Shown: positions 9,504 through 18,045 of the stretch, in pieces
Position numbering within the stretch: the stretch's first letter is position 1
Layout: every line of letters begins with the position of its first letter
NCBI GenBank assembly: GCA_964433555.1
Contig: CAYSRG010000002.1
Coordinates: 1-64,000, forward strand
DNA from: Stramentimicrobium sp964433555
Lineage (GTDB): Bacteria > Atribacterota > Phoenicimicrobiia > Phoenicimicrobiales > Stramentimicrobiaceae
DNA: 64,000 nucleotides
Reading direction: 5' to 3'
Translations under genes and position numbers: made by a program
Notes under the pieces: model-generated
The model's input: only the letters and a program-made list of their open reading frames with translations
What the model was told of the DNA's origin: nothing
The model's database searches: none

Positions 9504-10600
9504 GATACCATCACTACCTTCTTCCTTCTCTTTTTAAGCAAATCGATAAAAGCTTCTATACGAGTATTAAGACCTTCTTCACCAGTTTGCTCATCATAGG
9601 TCAATGTCAAAGTGGGAAAGTTTAAGTCCTCGCTAACCTTTTTTAAAATAGTCTCGGCAACAATCTCAGGCATACAGGTAAAGGGAATAACCTGAATAGC
9701 TCCGTCTAATCCTTCCCGATGAGCCAACACCACATTACCCACAGTGGTTTGCCCTTCACCACCTACTGAATGTGCCAGGTAATGGTAGGCTGCTTCTTCA
9801 ATCTCCTTCTCTTCCTTAAAGCTGTCCTTGAAAATTTTTAACCTCATAATAGGGCCAATCCAGGCTTCGATAGAATTTTTCCTTACTACCTCTACACCCA
9901 GATAACCAAGTTTCTCTTCCAGATGATGATTGGAGAAAGGCTCCAGAGAGACATAGAATTCCCCTACCAGAGCTATTCTAATAAGAATTTTCTTTTGAAA
10001 ATCAGTAATATCCTTGAATTTACTTAGAGTGTCTTCTTCAATTTGCTTTAGCGTTTTTAGGTCTTTTGCCTTTTTTATCTTAATCATACTCTCCTTTAAT
10101 GCTCGGGAGGACTCCCCTCTCTTCTTTTCCCTTGGTCGAACCTGTAATACTTTATTTTCCAATTTTTCCATTAACAAAATTTTCTGCCAGGCTAATTGAT
10201 ATTGATTAATCATATAAGACCAGCTTCTACCATTACGTAAGATATTAATATTATCCCATAGGGTCATCCAGTTCCCCCGGGGAATTTCCATAATAATCAT
10301 TTTAAAGTCATATCCCAGATCTATAAGTACGTCCCGCTGTACCTGAGCATAATAACCAAACCGACATGGCCCCCAGCCACCGGCCATAATTAACCTTTCA
10401 GCACCGAGTTCTAGAGCCTCTATAAAATTACCCAGAGCAATCTTTAGAGGCAAGCAGCAATATTCCGGTGAATATCTGACTCCCAAGTCCAGAGTTTTTT
10501 TACTGTTAGGCGGCACCTCTACCAGCTCATGTCCCATGTCTGTAATAATAGTTTCATTAATCACTTCAATGTTACCAAGACGGGGTAAAGCTAATTTCAT
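9500..10600 (-). CDS. 2-hydroxyacyl-CoA dehydratase-like protein (acyl-CoA dehydratase activase-related, subunit B)
   Basis: The protein has 366 residues and resembles the stand-alone 'activase-related' (DUF2229/HgdB-like) proteins. Cysteines likely to bind iron-sulfur are in 'YCCLPLK' (about 48-49), 'GGWGPCRFG' (about 79) and 'FTCMPE' (about 305). The motif 'YDEQTGEEGLNTR' near the C-terminus is shared with the neighbouring gene ('FDEHTGEAGINTR'), so the two are paralogues. It is the middle gene of a three-gene cluster, overlapping its upstream neighbour by 29 nt and the activator by 4 nt. The substrate is unknown; no acyl-CoA transferase or dehydrogenase is adjacent. Confidence 0.8.
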   Translation of the reverse strand: MKLALPRLGNIEVINETIITDMGHELVEVPPNSKKTLDLGVRYSPEYCCLPLKIALGNFIEALELGAERLIMAGGWGPCRFGYYAQVQRDVLIDLGYDFKMIIMEIPRGNWMTLWDNINILRNGRSWSYMINQYQLAWQKILLMEKLENKVLQVRPREKKRGESSRALKESMIKIKKAKDLKTLKQIEEDTLSKFKDITDFQKKILIRIALVGEFYVSLEPFSNHHLEEKLGYLGVEVVRKNSIEAWIGPIMRLKIFKDSFKEEKEIEEAAYHYLAHSVGGEGQTTVGNVVLAHREGLDGAIQVIPFTCMPEIVAETILKKVSEDLNFPTLTLTYDEQTGEEGLNTRIEAFIDLLKKRRKKVVMVS

Positions 10601-11618
10601 TTCTCTTTTTCCTCCTGATCATATCCAGAAAGGCCTCAATACGGGTATTGATACCCGCTTCTCCGGTATGCTCATCAAAAACAAATTCAGTATAGGCAAC
10701 TCCAGGGTGCTGCTGGCTTTGATGATGAATCAGCTCACCTACCATGGAATCTTCTCCGCATTCAAAGGAAGTTAAATGTATAATCCCCTCCACCCGGTTT
10801 TCAAAATAATAAAAGGCAGCACCTGTTACTTTTCGGGAAAGACTCCAGAAAATTGGTTTATATAGCTTTTTCAATTGTTTTTTAACAATATTAGGGGGCA
10901 CCATTCCTGGTGTCAACACATTAACCTTCATATTCTTCAACTTCTCTATCAAGTTTAAGTTAATATAAGAATCATTAATTAAATAATCATGACCAACTAC
11001 GGCAATGTTAATTGGTATCTCTGGTAATTGTTTCCTAGCACTATTAGTATCGATGTTTAATAGACCGGGTCTAAGTGTTTTGGGATCTAAAATATTAGCC
11101 ACATAATTTTTCTGGAAATTTTCCCAGGAGGCAGAAAAGGCTCTGGAGATAGCTAAAGAATTTTCAGTTACCAATTGCCCTACCTGAAATAAACTATTCT
11201 TCCAGGTACCATAAGACTTTCTAATATCAACAACCGGATTGATAATTGGGCATAAAGAAGTAAGGGAAGTTTTTACCATGTCCGGGAGACCAATAATCTT
11301 GGGGCAAAAGAAGGCACCCTTTTCGACACATACCATTCTAGGAATCAACATATAATCCACCTGATCGGCTAAACTTAATACATGTCCGTAGAACACCTTT
11401 ACTGGCAGACATACCTCGCTTAGAGAAGAACGTATTCCTAAATCAAGAATATTTTTATTAGTAGACTTAGAAAGTATTACCTCTGCTCCCAGGCGAGTTA
11501 AAAACTCTTTCCAGAGAGGATAGTACTCATAGAAATAGAGTGCATAAGGTATACCAATCTTTTTCTTCTTCATTTTCTTTACCGCTTTCCTGAAAGCAGG
11601 ATTAAAATACTCAAACAA
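10572..11618 (-). CDS. 2-hydroxyacyl-CoA dehydratase-like protein (DUF2229 family, subunit A)
   Basis: This 348-residue protein is a paralogue of the next gene. It begins 'KIGIPYALYFYEYYPLW', typical of the DUF2229 family, after a short basic leader (an alternative start is Met16). Likely cluster-binding cysteines are in 'SEVCLPVK', 'VCVEKGAFFCPK' and 'TSFECGED'. In many anaerobes these modules are fused with the activator into one very long polypeptide; here the parts are separate, overlapping genes. It probably forms a heteromeric ATP-dependent reductase or dehydratase with the products at 9500-10600 and 8529-9503 (inference). Confidence 0.8.
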   Translation of the reverse strand: MFEYFNPAFRKAVKKMKKKKIGIPYALYFYEYYPLWKEFLTRLGAEVILSKSTNKNILDLGIRSSLSEVCLPVKVFYGHVLSLADQVDYMLIPRMVCVEKGAFFCPKIIGLPDMVKTSLTSLCPIINPVVDIRKSYGTWKNSLFQVGQLVTENSLAISRAFSASWENFQKNYVANILDPKTLRPGLLNIDTNSARKQLPEIPINIAVVGHDYLINDSYINLNLIEKLKNMKVNVLTPGMVPPNIVKKQLKKLYKPIFWSLSRKVTGAAFYYFENRVEGIIHLTSFECGEDSMVGELIHHQSQQHPGVAYTEFVFDEHTGEAGINTRIEAFLDMIRRKKRNEISFTPSW

Positions 11619-11621
11619 GAT

Positions 11622-12362
11622 TTAATAAGTATAATCAATTCGCCTGAGCATGGGTACAAAAAGAACCCCAGTAATTCCTTCCGAAACTCTCTTACCTTCT
11701 TTGATATAAATTTTCATTAAGGTTTGAATCATCCACACACTACCGACTGGAATGACCATTCGTCCATGCTCTGGATGTAATTGTTCTAATAAGGGTGGAG
11801 GTACATGATCGGGAGCACAAGTAACTATAATGGCATCAAAAGGTGCTTCCTCCTCCCAGCCATAATAGCCATCTCCAATTATAAATTTAACATTATTATA
11901 ACCCAGCCTGTTTAGCAGATCTTGTGCCTTTAAGGATAATGATTCGTAAATTTCTATAGTATAAACTTCCCTTACTATTTCTGCTAAAATGGAGGCTTGA
12001 TATCCAGAGCCGGTACCGATTTCCAGGACTTTTTCTTCTCCGGTTAGCTCCAGTAATTGGGTCATCAAAGCGACAATATAGGGTTGGGAAATGGTCTGAC
12101 CTTCAGCAATACCTAACGGATAATCATTATATGCTTCATCCTTAACTCGGTTATCTACAAATTCATGTCGGGGAACATTTCTCATGGCTCCCAAGACTAG
12201 TGTATCGGTAATATCTCGGGCAACTAATTGACTGGTTACCATCTTCTCTCGACGTTGATGGTAGACGGATTCTTCTGTTTCCTGCGAGAAGATCGCAGTG
12301 TCAAACATCATTAAAGAAAAGATTAATATGAGAAAAAGATATACTATTTTAAACCTTTTCAT
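11622..12362 (-). CDS. pcm: Protein-L-isoaspartate O-methyltransferase with a signal peptide
   Basis: The PIMT repairs isoaspartyl residues using S-adenosylmethionine. The family marks are 'AEGQTISQPYIVALM' and the SAM-binding 'VLEIGTGSGYQ'. I place the start at 12362, because GGAGGTGG lies 8 nt before that ATG; the longer frame from 12380 would begin inside the ribosome-binding site. The N-terminus (KRFKIVYLFLILIFSLMMF...) is a typical signal peptide or membrane anchor, which is odd for a SAM-dependent enzyme. It ends 3 nt before the dehydratase-like gene and may be the first gene of that operon. Confidence 0.88.
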   Translation of the reverse strand: MKRFKIVYLFLILIFSLMMFDTAIFSQETEESVYHQRREKMVTSQLVARDITDTLVLGAMRNVPRHEFVDNRVKDEAYNDYPLGIAEGQTISQPYIVALMTQLLELTGEEKVLEIGTGSGYQASILAEIVREVYTIEIYESLSLKAQDLLNRLGYNNVKFIIGDGYYGWEEEAPFDAIIVTCAPDHVPPPLLEQLHPEHGRMVIPVGSVWMIQTLMKIYIKEGKRVSEGITGVLFVPMLRRIDYTY

Positions 12363-12752
12363 TTTATTATCCACCTCCATTCAACCTAAGCAGTAAAATA
12401 GGTCAAACACTAGTGGCAATTAGCTGTTTTATAAATAATCAGCCTGTAGTAAATAATGTTACCCTTTTATCACTTTTTTTTCAAGATTGCTTTTCAGTAA
12501 GTTAGTCTTTCTTAAATTGTTATTTTTTAAAATCTCCTTAGGTTTAATCTTTTTCAGCAATTAATCCCCTTTTGCTTTAACTTTTAATTCTTTTTGAGCA
12601 AAATTTTAGTAAAAATATCCTCTATTTTTACTGTTACTGGACTACAAAATAATATCCCATGACTTATTATATACCAGAAACATTTTATTAATAAAAATTA
12701 CTTATAAAAAAATTAAATAATAGCTAATTCAGGAGGTAACTAAATTTTTATC
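12363..12752. other. Divergent promoter region
   Basis: This 390-nt AT-rich region lies between the minus-strand pcm operon and the plus-strand sigma-like genes. A possible minus-strand promoter is TTGAAA (rc 12479-12484), 17 nt, TAACAT (rc 12456-12461). On the plus strand I see only the AGGAGGT site at 12731. No repeats or RNA structure are evident. Confidence 0.35.
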
Positions 12753-13043
12753 ATGAAAATAATGAATAAATTAATACCAAAGGCTAAAACTGGTAATAAG
12801 GAAGCTATGAGGCAGTTAATAGAGCAATTTAACCCTCTCTTAAAAAAACAGGCCAGCTTTTTCAAGCTATTGGGACTGGAATATGAAGATGCCTATCAAC
12901 AAGCTGTTTTATACTTTATTTCCGGTGTTTACCAGTACCGGCTGATACCACCGGTAACCTTTGCCGGATATATGAAGAAAAGGATTAAATGGGGGCTTTG
13001 GATGTATTGGAGAAAACTGCATGGGAATAATAGTGGGAAATAA
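12753..13043 (+). CDS. Sigma-70 region 2-like small protein (RsoA-type)
   Basis: The 96-residue protein starts with a short helix ('LIPKAKTGNKEAMRQLIEQF') and then an acidic and aromatic core ('YEDAYQQAVLYF', 'FAGYMKKRIKW'). That is the pattern of the N-terminal sigma region 2 fragment found in conjugative-element regulators and in Bacillus RsoA. A good AGGAGGT site precedes it. It lacks any region 3 or 4. The matching region 4-like protein is encoded 157 nt downstream on the same strand, in a separate ORF with its own start. Whether the pair works as one two-part sigma factor is inference. Confidence 0.65.
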   Translation: MKIMNKLIPKAKTGNKEAMRQLIEQFNPLLKKQASFFKLLGLEYEDAYQQAVLYFISGVYQYRLIPPVTFAGYMKKRIKWGLWMYWRKLHGNNSGK

Positions 13044-13200
13044 AGTTTTTAGTTTTCAGTTTATAGTTTTGGGGAAAAATACAGGAATTAACGGGACAGG
13101 AGCATTAGAAAAACATATATCTAATAATAATTTTAAGAGAATAATCAAGAATTAAAAAAATATCATGAGGATAAAAATAACCTAGAAAGGCATTAACAGT

Positions 13201-13443
13201 ATGGAAAATCAATTAGATAAATTTATGCTGCGGGAATGCTTAAGTAAGCTTGCTTGGCAGGAACGGAAGATTATTTTGCTCTACTACTGGTGGGGATATC
13301 GAGATGCGGAAATTGGAAATATGCTGGGCAAATCCCAGCAAATAATTAATTACAGGCGTAACCAGGCCTTAAAAAAGATTAAACAAGTATACTTAAAGGA
13401 TTCCCTTCCTCCTGAACCATCTAAAAATATTATGGATAGTTAA
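13201..13443 (+). CDS. Sigma-70 region 4-like small protein (SigO-type)
   Basis: The 80-residue protein is almost wholly a sigma region 4 helix-turn-helix: 'LSKLAWQERKIILLYYWWGY' followed by 'DAEIGNMLGKSQQIINYRRNQALKKI'. It has no region 2. The start ATG is preceded by GAAAGG. It sits 157 nt after the region 2-like ORF; the gap contains stops in all frames near the junction and a TTTAGTTTTCAG low-complexity stretch, so this is not a simple one-base frameshift of a single sigma gene. It would recognise the -35 element if it partners with the upstream protein. Confidence 0.7.
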   Translation: MENQLDKFMLRECLSKLAWQERKIILLYYWWGYRDAEIGNMLGKSQQIINYRRNQALKKIKQVYLKDSLPPEPSKNIMDS

Positions 13444-13527
13444 AGCTAACAATATGATAATAATTAGTGCAGAAAATCTTCTATGGGTAATATTACCAAT
13501 TACTTCAGACTGCTGGTAAAAATTTGT

Positions 13528-14475
13528 CTATTTATTAGCAGTAGATAGAAGGATTCCTTGATAAGCCAGGGCGATCTGGGCAGCTATGCAGGCATTATGC
13601 TTTAACAGTTCTATGTTTGCTTTTAAACTTCTTCCCTCACTAAGATCTTTTATTTTATTTAGCAAATAAGGAGTAAGTTTTTTACCTTTAATATTATCCT
13701 GGTGGGCTAATTTCATAGCTTGTTCTATCCAATGATCAACCTTCTTTTTACTAAGAGCAAATTCAGTGGGTACCGGATTGGTTATTAATAAACCGGTTCC
13801 TAATTTCAATCGTAAATGAGCCCAAACCACTTGAGCTGCTTCCCAACTATCTTTTAAAGGATAATCAACTTTCAAATGACTGGATTGACTATAAAAAGCA
13901 GGTAAATCTTCTGTTTGGTAACCTAATACTGGAACACCTACAGTCTCTAGATATTCCATGGTACGGGGAATATCTAGAATAGCCTTGGCACCAGAACAGA
14001 TTACCGCCACTGGAGTCCTGGCAAGCTCAGTTAAGTCAGTAGAAATATCCATAGGATATTCTCCGTGGTAATTATTATAAACGCCTCCAATGCCACCCGT
14101 TGCAAAGAATATTATCTGACAGTGATGAGCTATCCACATGGTTAAAGCTACGGTGGTTCCTGCATGCATGCCCTTGGCAACAAGAGAGGATAAGTCTCTC
14201 TTGCTGGCTTTAATAGTGCTTTTAGAATGGGCAAGTTTCTCAATTTCATCATGACTTAAACCAACCCTTATCTTACCATCTATAATGGCAATAGTAGCAG
14301 GAATAGCTCCCTGATCACGTATATTCTTTTCCATCTGGAAAGCTGTATCAATATTTTCCGGAAAGGGCAAACCATGCGTGATAAGATTAGATTCCAGTGC
14401 CACAACCGGTTTGCCTCTTTTACCTTTGCCGATTGCCTCTCTTATTTCTTCTGAAATTTCAAAATAATCCATCAT
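13528..14475 (-). CDS. psuG: Pseudouridine-5'-phosphate glycosidase
   Basis: The enzyme cleaves pseudouridine 5'-phosphate to uracil and ribose 5-phosphate. The 315-residue length and motifs fit the family: 'VALESNLITHGLPFPEN' near the N-terminus, 'GKIRVGL', 'SKRDL', 'GTTVALTM', 'FATGGIGGV' and 'PVLGYQT'. The start shares its terminal A with the stop of the upstream kinase gene (overlap at 14475), which gives coupled translation. Together the pair degrades pseudouridine from RNA turnover. Confidence 0.95.
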   Translation of the reverse strand: MMDYFEISEEIREAIGKGKRGKPVVALESNLITHGLPFPENIDTAFQMEKNIRDQGAIPATIAIIDGKIRVGLSHDEIEKLAHSKSTIKASKRDLSSLVAKGMHAGTTVALTMWIAHHCQIIFFATGGIGGVYNNYHGEYPMDISTDLTELARTPVAVICSGAKAILDIPRTMEYLETVGVPVLGYQTEDLPAFYSQSSHLKVDYPLKDSWEAAQVVWAHLRLKLGTGLLITNPVPTEFALSKKKVDHWIEQAMKLAHQDNIKGKKLTPYLLNKIKDLSEGRSLKANIELLKHNACIAAQIALAYQGILLSTANK

Positions 14476-15443
14476 TATAAAATCCTGAATATTCTTACCA
14501 TTTGTTTCTTAACCATAACTTCATCAAGCTGGGAATAGACCGACTCAGGAGAATTAACCGTTAAGACCGAGATAATAAGACCTATTTGAACCGACTGGTA
14601 AAGTCTATAATTATGATATAATCCGTAGGCCATTCCAGCTACCAGTGCATCACCTGCCCCGGTACAATCTACCATTTTTCTTCTCCTGGTATTAATAAAC
14701 TCTCCCTCTGGAACCTGCACTGAATAGATATAAACACCCTGAGTGCTGTTGGTCAAGATAATGTTCTGAACACCTTTTTTCATTAGCCTTTCTATGGCTC
14801 TCTCTCGATCAGCAGAATTTTTTATTACTATACCGGAAAGAGCACCAAGTTCACCGATGTTAGGAGTGAGATAATTAATTTTGGGTAAAATTCCTAATAA
14901 TTTTCTGCTTTTTACTATTGATACCGGATCAACAATCAAAGGTATTTTTTCTCTACTACATAAAGAGGCAATATAATGAATTGCTTGGGTAGTAAGATTG
15001 GTATCAATGATAACAAGGCGGTTTTTCATTATAATCCCAGTTTTGGCAATAAGGTAACGGGGGGTAACCCTTTTCATAATCACATTATCACTTACGGCAA
15101 CCTGCATATTTCCCTTTTCATCCAGTACAGCTATATACTTTCCGGTAGGATCCTTTTTGGATAGAATTACATCTCTGGTCTGAACATGGGCATTTCTTAG
15201 CTTTTCCAGAATCTCTCTGCCTTCTTCATCATCACCTACCACAGTTAAAAAGTTTACCGGGATGTTTAGTAATCCCAAATAATGAGCAATATTTCTCCCC
15301 ACACCGCCATGACTAATCCGTATGGTTCCAGGATTGGAAGTATCCCATTGAAGAACATTTTTAGGCTTTCCTTTTATATCAATATTGGCACCGCCGATAA
15401 CTACAATGCCCTCTTTTTCTTCTTCAGAAGAATTTGTAATCAC
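14475..15443 (-). CDS. psuK: PfkB-family kinase, probable pseudouridine kinase
   Basis: The 322-residue ribokinase-family (PfkB) protein carries the N-terminal 'VIGGANIDIKG' and 'GGVGRNIAHYLG' substrate motifs and the C-terminal 'DCTGAGDALVAGM' signature with the catalytic Asp. It uses a GTG start after GGAAG. Adjacency and one-base overlap with psuG, as in many bacteria where psuK and psuG pair, supports pseudouridine as substrate over ribose or adenosine. Confidence 0.9.
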   Translation of the reverse strand: MITNSSEEEKEGIVVIGGANIDIKGKPKNVLQWDTSNPGTIRISHGGVGRNIAHYLGLLNIPVNFLTVVGDDEEGREILEKLRNAHVQTRDVILSKKDPTGKYIAVLDEKGNMQVAVSDNVIMKRVTPRYLIAKTGIIMKNRLVIIDTNLTTQAIHYIASLCSREKIPLIVDPVSIVKSRKLLGILPKINYLTPNIGELGALSGIVIKNSADRERAIERLMKKGVQNIILTNSTQGVYIYSVQVPEGEFINTRRRKMVDCTGAGDALVAGMAYGLYHNYRLYQSVQIGLIISVLTVNSPESVYSQLDEVMVKKQMVRIFRIL

Positions 15444-15576
15444 TTCAGAAAACTTCCTTTATTCTTAGAGTAAATCCTTATTACTAGAGCGGGTGATTTT
15501 AAGAAACTTCTAATTTTTTAAGCATTATCCCTTTTCAAAGCTGCTTTTTTTATGGTTAAATAAAAAAACCAATAAT

Positions 15577-16434
15577 TTAAGTTAAGTTGAGATACAATTC
15601 TCTTGCTCCATGTGAACTTCTAACCAGAGGCGCAGAGGCAACTCCTTTGAAACCCATCTGATAAGCCTTTTTTTTATAGAATATAAACTGTTGTGGGGAA
15701 ATATATTCTATAATAGAGTGATGCCAGTGGGAAGGTGCTAGATACTGCCCTATGGTTAACATATCACAATCTGCTGCTCTTAAATCATGTAAAACTTGAA
15801 TTACTTCCTCTTCCCTTTCTCCCAAACCAACCATTATTCCTGATTTGGTTATTATTTCCGGGGCAATCACCTTGCTATGGCTTAAAACAGCAAGAGAACG
15901 ATGATAGTCCGCCTTTGGTCTTACCTCATTATATAAGCGGGGCACTGTTTCCAGATTATGATTTAATACATCAGGAGCAGCTTGAAGTACGCCAGCTAAT
16001 GCTTTCCAGTCTCCAGCAAAATCTGGAATAAGCACCTCTATTAATAATTCTTCTGAAAACTGTTGTAATTTCTGAATAGTCTGAATAAATTGAAATGCTC
16101 CGCCATCAGACAAATCATCGCGAGTTACTGAGGTGATTACTACATATTTTAAACCAAGTTCTTGTACTGCCTGCACTATATGCTCCGGCTCATAAGCATC
16201 AACCGGTTCAGGTTCTCCTTTCTGAACATTACAAAAAGTACAATTCCTGGTACAATGTTTGCCTAAAATTAAAAAGGTAGCAGTCTTTTTGCTAAAACAC
16301 TCCAGAAGATTAGGACACATGGCTTCCTGGCATACTGTATGAAGTGAGAGGCGATTTAGCAAGGAAATAACCTGTTCGGTCTCTTCATTCTTTCTATGCT
16401 TTATCCTTAACCAATCTGGCTTTCTGGTAATCAT
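15577..16434 (-). CDS. lipA: Lipoyl synthase (radical SAM)
   Basis: LipA inserts sulfur into protein-bound octanoyl chains. The 285-residue protein shows the auxiliary-cluster cysteines in 'TVCQEAMCPNLLECF' and the radical SAM motif 'CTRNCTFCNV', then 'VVITSVTRDDLSDGGA' and 'VMVGLGEREEEV'. The C-terminal 'RSSHGARE' carries the serine that ligates the auxiliary cluster. It follows lipB by 17 nt on the same strand, forming a complete de novo lipoylation pair. The organism therefore probably has at least one lipoyl-dependent complex elsewhere (glycine cleavage or 2-oxoacid dehydrogenase). Confidence 0.96.
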   Translation of the reverse strand: MITRKPDWLRIKHRKNEETEQVISLLNRLSLHTVCQEAMCPNLLECFSKKTATFLILGKHCTRNCTFCNVQKGEPEPVDAYEPEHIVQAVQELGLKYVVITSVTRDDLSDGGAFQFIQTIQKLQQFSEELLIEVLIPDFAGDWKALAGVLQAAPDVLNHNLETVPRLYNEVRPKADYHRSLAVLSHSKVIAPEIITKSGIMVGLGEREEEVIQVLHDLRAADCDMLTIGQYLAPSHWHHSIIEYISPQQFIFYKKKAYQMGFKGVASAPLVRSSHGARELYLNLT

Positions 16435-16451
16435 TTTTATAACTCCATACT

Positions 16452-17141
16452 TTAAAGCAAGGTTGTTTTATCTTCCCAACAAGGCTTTAGACGAAAAACT
16501 TCTCCAAAGCATTGTACAACCTGCTTTTTCACTATGGCAATATCCTGCTTTTTACCTGTTAATTTTTTAATGGAAGTTACCCCTTTGCCGGTAATACCAC
16601 AGGATAATATCCATTGAAAGGCAGTTAAATCGGTGTTGACATTAAAGGCGAATCCGTGCATAGTAACTCCGGAGTGTATTGATAAACCGATAGCAGTGAT
16701 TTTATCATTCCCCACCCAGACTCCGGGATATTCAGGAATAGGACCAGCTGCAATGTGATAATATTTATTGAGTAATTGAATAAAAACTTCTTCTAAAGCT
16801 CTTATTAATTCCTTAATTCCGGGTACATGATTTAGAAAGCGCATAATGGGATAACCTACAATCTGCCCGGGACCATGATAAGTTACATCTCCACCCCGAC
16901 CAATGGAGCATACTTTTACACCCTGTTTTGCTAAAAACTCTTTTGGGGCTAATATATTACCCTGGTTTCCTCTTTTCCCAATGGTAATTACCGGTTCATG
17001 TTCCAGAAGGAGTAAAGTATCATCGGTACGGTCTTCCTGTCTTAATCTCAGCAATCTTTCTTGAATTAATAATGCCTCTTCATAATCAATTAATCCTAAA
17101 TCAACGATTTTTATTTTCTTTTCTCCTGATAGCTGATTCAT
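16452..17141 (-). CDS. lipB: Octanoyl-[acyl-carrier-protein]:protein N-octanoyltransferase
   Basis: LipB moves octanoate from ACP to the lipoyl domain. The 229-residue protein has the hallmark 'GRGGDVTYHGPGQ', the acyl-binding lysine region 'DKITAIGLSI' and the catalytic cysteine in 'SCGITGKGVTSI'. It lies between the flavin reductase (29 nt upstream) and lipA, all on the minus strand. Confidence 0.96.
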   Translation of the reverse strand: MNQLSGEKKIKIVDLGLIDYEEALLIQERLLRLRQEDRTDDTLLLLEHEPVITIGKRGNQGNILAPKEFLAKQGVKVCSIGRGGDVTYHGPGQIVGYPIMRFLNHVPGIKELIRALEEVFIQLLNKYYHIAAGPIPEYPGVWVGNDKITAIGLSIHSGVTMHGFAFNVNTDLTAFQWILSCGITGKGVTSIKKLTGKKQDIAIVKKQVVQCFGEVFRLKPCWEDKTTLL

Positions 17142-17170
17142 AGTACTGTCCCCACTATAGCATTTATCTT

Positions 17171-17857
17171 TTACTCAGTAATGCCAGGAAAATAATCTTT
17201 TTTTATCTTTTTCCCATCAACACCAAGCTCGTGCAAGGCTTCTTCTACCGACTTAACCATAACCATAGGACCAGATATATAGAAAATTCGCTCGGCTATA
17301 TCTAGAACTACCTTTTTAATTAAAGGGATGTCACAGCGCTGTGGTGAAAAAAGATAAACGATGTCTAACCTATCATACTGTTTTGCTAATCGTTCTATGG
17401 TATCCTTAAAAATAATATGATTTTCATCCTTATTACTGTAAATCAATATAATATCTTTGTTTTCTTCCCTTTTTTCCAATTCCAGGAGAATAGAATGATA
17501 GGGAGTTATGCCAATTCCACCAGCAACAAAGACTAATTTTTTATCCTCCACATTTACGGTAAAGCTTCCATCAATTTTAATAGCTTCTACTGTATCTCCT
17601 GCCTCTTTGGCAAAGAGAGCCTTTTTGAAAGAACTGCTTTCTGCAAACAAATAACGAGTAGTAAGCCTAATCTTTCTTTGAAAGGGTGGCGAAGAGATGG
17701 TAAAAATACGGGTATCCCCCCTGTTATCGGGATTGTCATGAAGAATCTTATAAAGGACATACTGTCCTGCCTGCCAGGAGATGGGTTCCTGTGGTTGAAG
17801 GATAAAACTGAAAACATCATCAGTTTCTCTTAGCTTTTCTTCTATTAGAAATTTCAT
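17171..17857 (-). CDS. FNR-family FAD/NAD(P) oxidoreductase
   Basis: The 228-residue protein has a flavin-binding 'RIFTISSPP' at about 50, a nicotinamide-binding 'FVAGGIGITP' at about 110 and the C-terminal 'YISGPMVMV...DYFPG'. This is the two-domain ferredoxin-NADP reductase fold without a fused iron-sulfur domain. It could supply electrons to a ferredoxin or to a partner oxidase. The neighbouring lipB is 29 nt downstream, so co-transcription is likely, but a shared function is not evident. Confidence 0.85.
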   Translation of the reverse strand: MKFLIEEKLRETDDVFSFILQPQEPISWQAGQYVLYKILHDNPDNRGDTRIFTISSPPFQRKIRLTTRYLFAESSSFKKALFAKEAGDTVEAIKIDGSFTVNVEDKKLVFVAGGIGITPYHSILLELEKREENKDIILIYSNKDENHIIFKDTIERLAKQYDRLDIVYLFSPQRCDIPLIKKVVLDIAERIFYISGPMVMVKSVEEALHELGVDGKKIKKDYFPGITE

Positions 17858-18045
17858 TTTTAGCCCCTTTACTTGATTAATTAAAAGATAGCTTTTATTA
17901 GATTGATTATAATTATAACATATTAACCAATTTGAATACTATGATAATAATCATAAGGATATAGAATTTTTAAGAAGAAAACTGGGAAGTATATTAGAAA
18001 TATTTTAAATTATCTTGGCATTAATAGACCTATGTTCTGGTCCAC

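Noticed and set aside
12753..13443. A single sigma gene broken by one frameshift
   Set aside because: The 157-nt gap has stops and low-complexity sequence, and both ORFs have their own start and ribosome-binding site; still not fully excluded.
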